From Candidatus Fermentibacterales bacterium (GTDB lineage Bacteria; Fermentibacterota; Fermentibacteria; Fermentibacterales; JAFGKQ01), in contig JAFGKQ010000204.1 of the NCBI GenBank assembly GCA_016928495.1, forward strand, positions 1 to 9,552: a stretch of DNA of 9,552 nt. Direction: 5' to 3'. Below the pieces are notes generated by a model. It was not told where the DNA came from. It ran no database searches and saw nothing but the letters and a program-made list of their open reading frames with translations. A program made the position numbers and the translations under genes. Of this stretch, positions 6,770-9,552 are shown one piece after another (position 1 is the first letter of the stretch; each line of letters starts with the position of its first letter).

Positions 6770-8212
6770 TTGACCATCCCGCGGGGGCGCGGAAGGGGCA
6801 GGAGCGGCCCGGGCAGCGGAGCGGCAGCCAGGAGAGGCGCTGTGCTCGGCATAGTCGTCGTCCTGATGTTCGCTCTGGCGGTGCTCGCCACCGCCGCGTT
6901 CGTGCTCTTCCGGAGCAACCTCAGATCGGGGGAGTGGCGGGAGGACAGGGTGAGGGCCATGATGGCAGCCGAGTCGGGCGCGGCTCTTGCCATGCACTAC
7001 CTCGGCACTCTGGATGTCCCGCCCTCCGATCCCGAGCCCTTCTCTCTGGACGGGGACAGCCTCCAGTGGATCGAGATCCCGGGGTCGGGCGGCGACAAGG
7101 TCTGGGTCGTCGTGGATCCGTTCGACCAGGGCATGGGACCCGTGAACAACGGGGGAGTGGAGATCAGGTCGAGGGGGATGTCGGGGGAGTCCGTTCGCGA
7201 CGTCGTCGTGAGGGCATGCCCGGACTACCCCTCGCGCTACGCGAGGCTGGTCGACCGGAGCCTGTTGTCCCGTCCCTTCGTGGATGGCGACGTGGTGGAC
7301 GGTCCCGTCCACTGCAACGGGCCCATAGGCTTCGCCAGCCTCTCGTCCGACTCGGCCGGCGATCCCTACCTCTCGATGGTGGGGACGACGGTGGACGGCG
7401 GCTTCCATTTCTCCGGCCACGGCTACTCCACGAGCCCCCATCCGGAGGGCAGCAACGTCTGGGTGAGGCCCTTCGCCCACCACCTCCAGGGCAAGCCCTA
7501 CTGGGACGCCACTGCCGACAGCATTGATTTCGACGGCCTGAGAAGCTACTTCGAGGACCTTTCCGGGGTCGCGGCCTCCCAGGGCTCCTACCTCTCGGGT
7601 GTCCGGCGCCTCCTGATCGATGGGAGCAGGATCATCTGCTCCGCGGGGCCCGAGTCCGAGCCCGAGACGCTCAGCCTTGCCGGAAGGGACGTGGTGTTCG
7701 TGCGGGGAGGCCCGGTCTACGTCAAGACGATAGACAGGCTGACCACGCCGCTGACCCTCGTGGTGAGCGGCGATCTGATCATCGCCGGCCAGCTCGACGC
7801 GCCGGGGGCCGGTCTGGGCACCCCTCTGGGCCTGGTGTCCCTCGGCGACGTGCAGGTTGCCCGGGATCCCGACCTGTGGGGAGGCACCGACTGGGCCTTC
7901 CCGTGGGAGATAGAGACGGAGGGGCACATCCTGGTCCATGCAACGGTAGCCGCGCTGGGCGGCTCGCTCAGGGCGGAGTCTCCGGGGGAGCCGACGCCTC
8001 AGCGAGTGCTCAGCATTCACGGCGGTCTGATGGAGCGGGAGGCCGGAAGGCTGGGTACGTCGAGCGGGGGCTTCGGACTGGCTCTGGGTTACGATTCCGG
8101 CCTTCAGTCGGTTCACCCTCCCCGCTTCCCGTCGCTGGAGACCTGGGTGATGACCTCGTGGATGATGGACCCTGACTATGGAGATCGCTCGATAGATGAC
8201 AACATGTTCTAG
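6770..8212 (+). CDS. GspK/PilX-like minor pilin with a large beta-rich head (second paralogue, TTG start)
   Basis: 480 residues from TTG 6770 to TAG 8210-8212. The leader is long and rich in Arg and Gly (MTIPRGRGRG..., ending AARRG23), then the helix AVLGIVVVLMFALAV... to about residue 47; mature +5 is Ile, not Glu. The next in-frame alternative start, GTG 6842, would delete the cleavage site. AESGAALAMHYL (Glu68) follows the helix. The head aligns with the previous gene along its length: DGPVHCNGP at 177, VYVKT, a PLTLVVSGDLIIAG strand pair, GGTDW at 371, WEIET at 379, VHPPRFP at 448, and a closing Trp-rich segment ending in an Asp-Pro. Both copies probably arose by tandem duplication and may form a heteromeric tip. 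Function beyond pilin assembly is unknown. Confidence 0.85.
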   Translation: MTIPRGRGRGRSGPGSGAAARRGAVLGIVVVLMFALAVLATAAFVLFRSNLRSGEWREDRVRAMMAAESGAALAMHYLGTLDVPPSDPEPFSLDGDSLQWIEIPGSGGDKVWVVVDPFDQGMGPVNNGGVEIRSRGMSGESVRDVVVRACPDYPSRYARLVDRSLLSRPFVDGDVVDGPVHCNGPIGFASLSSDSAGDPYLSMVGTTVDGGFHFSGHGYSTSPHPEGSNVWVRPFAHHLQGKPYWDATADSIDFDGLRSYFEDLSGVAASQGSYLSGVRRLLIDGSRIICSAGPESEPETLSLAGRDVVFVRGGPVYVKTIDRLTTPLTLVVSGDLIIAGQLDAPGAGLGTPLGLVSLGDVQVARDPDLWGGTDWAFPWEIETEGHILVHATVAALGGSLRAESPGEPTPQRVLSIHGGLMEREAGRLGTSSGGFGLALGYDSGLQSVHPPRFPSLETWVMTSWMMDPDYGDRSIDDNMF

Positions 8213-8220
8213 AACCGCGA

Positions 8221-8272
8221 CGGGGCGGGGGGAGCCCCGGCGTGACGGACGGCAACCCGTGAGAGGAACGGG
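8221..8272 (+). terminator. Two GC-rich inverted repeats after the K-like pair; weak terminator candidate
   Basis: CGGGGC (8221-8226) pairs with GCCCCG (8234-8239), loop 7; CCCGT (8256-8260) pairs with ACGGG (8268-8272), loop 7. They begin 9 bases after the stop of the upstream gene. Neither has a T-tract, so Rho-independent termination is doubtful. They could instead protect the 3' end of a processed transcript. Confidence 0.25.
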
Positions 8273-8351
8273 AATTCTGTCAGATTCGTACGATCGAGCT
8301 CAAGTCGTTTCGTATCCTTGTGTGGCTCTGAAGCAGCAGGGCCGGTGCTTT

Positions 8352-8365
8352 GGCTCAGTCGAGCC
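8352..8365 (+). other. Hairpin GGCTC-AGTC-GAGCC ahead of the second giant pilin
   Basis: A 5-bp stem with a 4-base loop, extendable by three T-G wobble pairs, ends 9 bases before the Shine-Dalgarno of the gene at 8387. It could affect ribosome access. The preceding stretch (about 8275-8340) is noticeably more AT-rich than the genes, as expected for noncoding spacer, but I see no good -35/-10 pair. Confidence 0.3.
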
Positions 8366-8374
8366 GGGAGTGAG

Positions 8375-8381
8375 AGGTGAT
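8375..8381 (+). promoter_or_regulatory. Shine-Dalgarno AGGTGAT for the gene at 8387
   Basis: AGAGGTGAT matches the 3' part of the 16S complement and ends 5 bases before ATG 8387, supporting that start. Confidence 0.6.
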
Positions 8382-8386
8382 TGAGC

Positions 8387-9552
8387 ATGCACGCTAGGTT
8401 GCACGCATGGCTTTGGTGCGATGACCGCCGGCGAGCGGGAGGTTTCACTCTTCCCGAGCTGGTGATCGTGATCGCCGTGGTCGGGGTACTGCTCGCGGCG
8501 ATCTATCTTGTGTTCCACAGCGGGCGCGAGGCCGGAAGGCAGATCTCCGACTCCCATGATGCCGAGGTGGCCGCAAGGCTGGCGGTAGAGGAGCTGGAGA
8601 CCTACCTGAAGCACGCCGGATACACCGGTGTGGCCCCGGCAGGCGAGTGGCATCCCCTGAGGTCCGCCGGGCGTGACAGGATCGTGTTCGTCGCCAACCT
8701 AGAGAACCCGGGGTCGTTCGGACCCGAGGACACCCTGACGGTCGAGTGGGACTCCGGCGGCAGGCTGGTCGTCAGCAACGCCTCGGGCGAGACCCTCTAC
8801 CAGGGCGGCGCCTGCACGGAGGTCAGTCTCTCCTATCTGGACGGCACGGGAACCGAGCTGTCCGGAGGGGAGCTCTCGACCCAGGAGGGTCTGGACCGCG
8901 TAAGGCAGATAGCCTACAGGGTCTCGACCGGCGACGGCGGCTTCGTGATGCCCGGCCTGTCGACACCCAGGAACCTGGCCTTCGCGGGCGAGAGCCCGGA
9001 CTTCATGGCCTCGTTCCTCCCCGAGCGCTTCTCGGGCGGCAACGACATCAGCTTCTTCGAGGAGACATGGGAGAGCCCGGGCTACTACTCCTTCTACGAC
9101 ACCATCGAGGCCGAGCCGGGATGGGTCCCGATCATCATCGAGGACTTCGAGACGGCCGCCTCCTGGACCAACAACTGGGTGCTCTACAGCTCCGAGACCA
9201 ACGGCAGGATACGCAGGTACGCCGATGCCGGCGCGCACGGCGGTTCCTACGACCTGGCCATGGACGCCAGCCCCGCCGGGCTGGTGAACCTGAACGGAGC
9301 CATCTGGAGGGTGGACCTCACGGGCTACGACGAGTTCACGGACAGCCTGAGGCTCCACTGGTTCTGGATGGAGAACAACGACGAGGCCGACTCGGAGGAC
9401 GGGGTCTTCTTCCCCGACTTCCTGGGAGGCTCCGAGACCCTGATCAACTCCGAGGACTTCTCCGGCTTCCGCTTCGATCTCAGGAGCGACTGGGAGTACT
9501 GGAACACCACCTACGGCAACGTAAGGGTACTGGACAACGCCTGGTCCCAGCC
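8387..9552 (+). CDS. Second giant modular minor pilin, GspJ/PilW-like (3' truncated by window end)
   Basis: Open from ATG 8387 to the window edge, 388 codons with no stop. The leader is 19 residues (…RRRAGG19) and the mature N-terminus is FTLPE with Glu24 at +5, then a helix to about residue 41. The pilin head is homologous to the protein at 1253-5233: EWHP at 87 and PEDT at 113 keep exactly the same 26-residue spacing, and TPRNL matches SPRNL. A linker leads directly to a beta-sandwich module with EDFE at 252, DGVFFPDF at 338 and the next EDF at 356. The 18-residue DGVFF-to-EDF spacing equals that of the first giant. The Rossmann-like domain is missing here. It follows a 174-base gap, so it may be partly independently expressed. 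More modules probably follow beyond the window. Confidence 0.88.
   Translation, partial: MHARLHAWLWCDDRRRAGGFTLPELVIVIAVVGVLLAAIYLVFHSGREAGRQISDSHDAEVAARLAVEELETYLKHAGYTGVAPAGEWHPLRSAGRDRIVFVANLENPGSFGPEDTLTVEWDSGGRLVVSNASGETLYQGGACTEVSLSYLDGTGTELSGGELSTQEGLDRVRQIAYRVSTGDGGFVMPGLSTPRNLAFAGESPDFMASFLPERFSGGNDISFFEETWESPGYYSFYDTIEAEPGWVPIIIEDFETAASWTNNWVLYSSETNGRIRRYADAGAHGGSYDLAMDASPAGLVNLNGAIWRVDLTGYDEFTDSLRLHWFWMENNDEADSEDGVFFPDFLGGSETLINSEDFSGFRFDLRSDWEYWNTTYGNVRVLDNAWSQ

Noticed and set aside
8275-8345. Possible sigma-70 or sigma-54 promoter in the AT-richer part of the gap, and small palindromes TCGTACGA, CGATCG, GAGCTC
   Set aside because: No acceptable -35/-10 pair, and TGGC is not followed by a properly spaced TTGC; the palindromes are too short to interpret.
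8196-8384. 62-codon ORF spanning the gap before the second giant pilin
   Set aside because: No Shine-Dalgarno, overlaps the end of the K-like gene out of frame, low-complexity Arg/Gly product and no similarity to the other short ORF.
1-9552. tRNA, rRNA, CRISPR, insertion sequence or integrase signatures
   Set aside because: No repeats with regular spacing, no cloverleaf-like segments, no transposase or recombinase motifs; the window is coding almost throughout.

Overview
The window is 9.55 kb of GC-rich bacterial DNA. All supported genes are on the + strand and closely packed. They form one cluster of type IV pilin-like (minor pilin or pseudopilin) genes. Six of the seven main genes carry a recognisable class III (prepilin) signal: a short basic leader ending in Gly, then a hydrophobic helix. 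Gene order, using type II secretion (Gsp) / type IV pilus (Pil) names by analogy only, is: a 3' fragment of an unassigned gene (1-365), two GspI/PilV-like pilins (362-727, 861-1238), a 1326-residue GspJ/PilW-like pilin (1253-5233), two GspK/PilX-like proteins (5248-6756, 6770-8212) and a second GspJ/PilW-like giant that runs off the right edge (8387-9552).

This resembles the H-I-J-K order of the minor pilins that prime and cap type IV pili and type II pseudopili, with the I, J and K positions each doubled. The two J-like proteins are the unusual part. Each has an ordinary PilW-like N-terminal domain followed by large beta-sandwich modules resembling MAM / 'choice-of-anchor' domains. In the first giant a Rossmann-like domain sits between the pilin part and those modules. 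The two K-like proteins are full-length paralogues of each other and both lack Glu at +5 of the mature helix, as GspK and PilX do. No PilY1-like tip adhesin, pilus ATPase, platform protein or secretin is visible. The natural inference is that the giant J proteins provide the exposed head of the filament tip.

Gene junctions suggest co-translation: ATGA overlap at 362-365, another ATGA at 724-727 opening a doubtful 45-codon ORF, TAATG at 859-863, and gaps of 9-14 bases between the next three genes with Shine-Dalgarno sequences touching or following the upstream stops. Two larger gaps (728-860 and 8213-8386) contain inverted repeats and are the places to look for internal regulation. I found no convincing sigma-70 promoter or T-tailed terminator. 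There are no RNA genes, insertion sequences or CRISPR arrays.

The organism is probably a Gram-negative-type (diderm) bacterium of high GC content. Arg codon AGG is used very often, TTA, CTA and TCA are nearly absent, and Shine-Dalgarno sequences are strong. The multidomain beta-sandwich architecture recalls uncultivated lineages near the Fibrobacteres-Chlorobi-Bacteroidetes group (for example Eisenbacteria- or Fermentibacteria-like genomes), but that placement is inference, not something the sequence proves.
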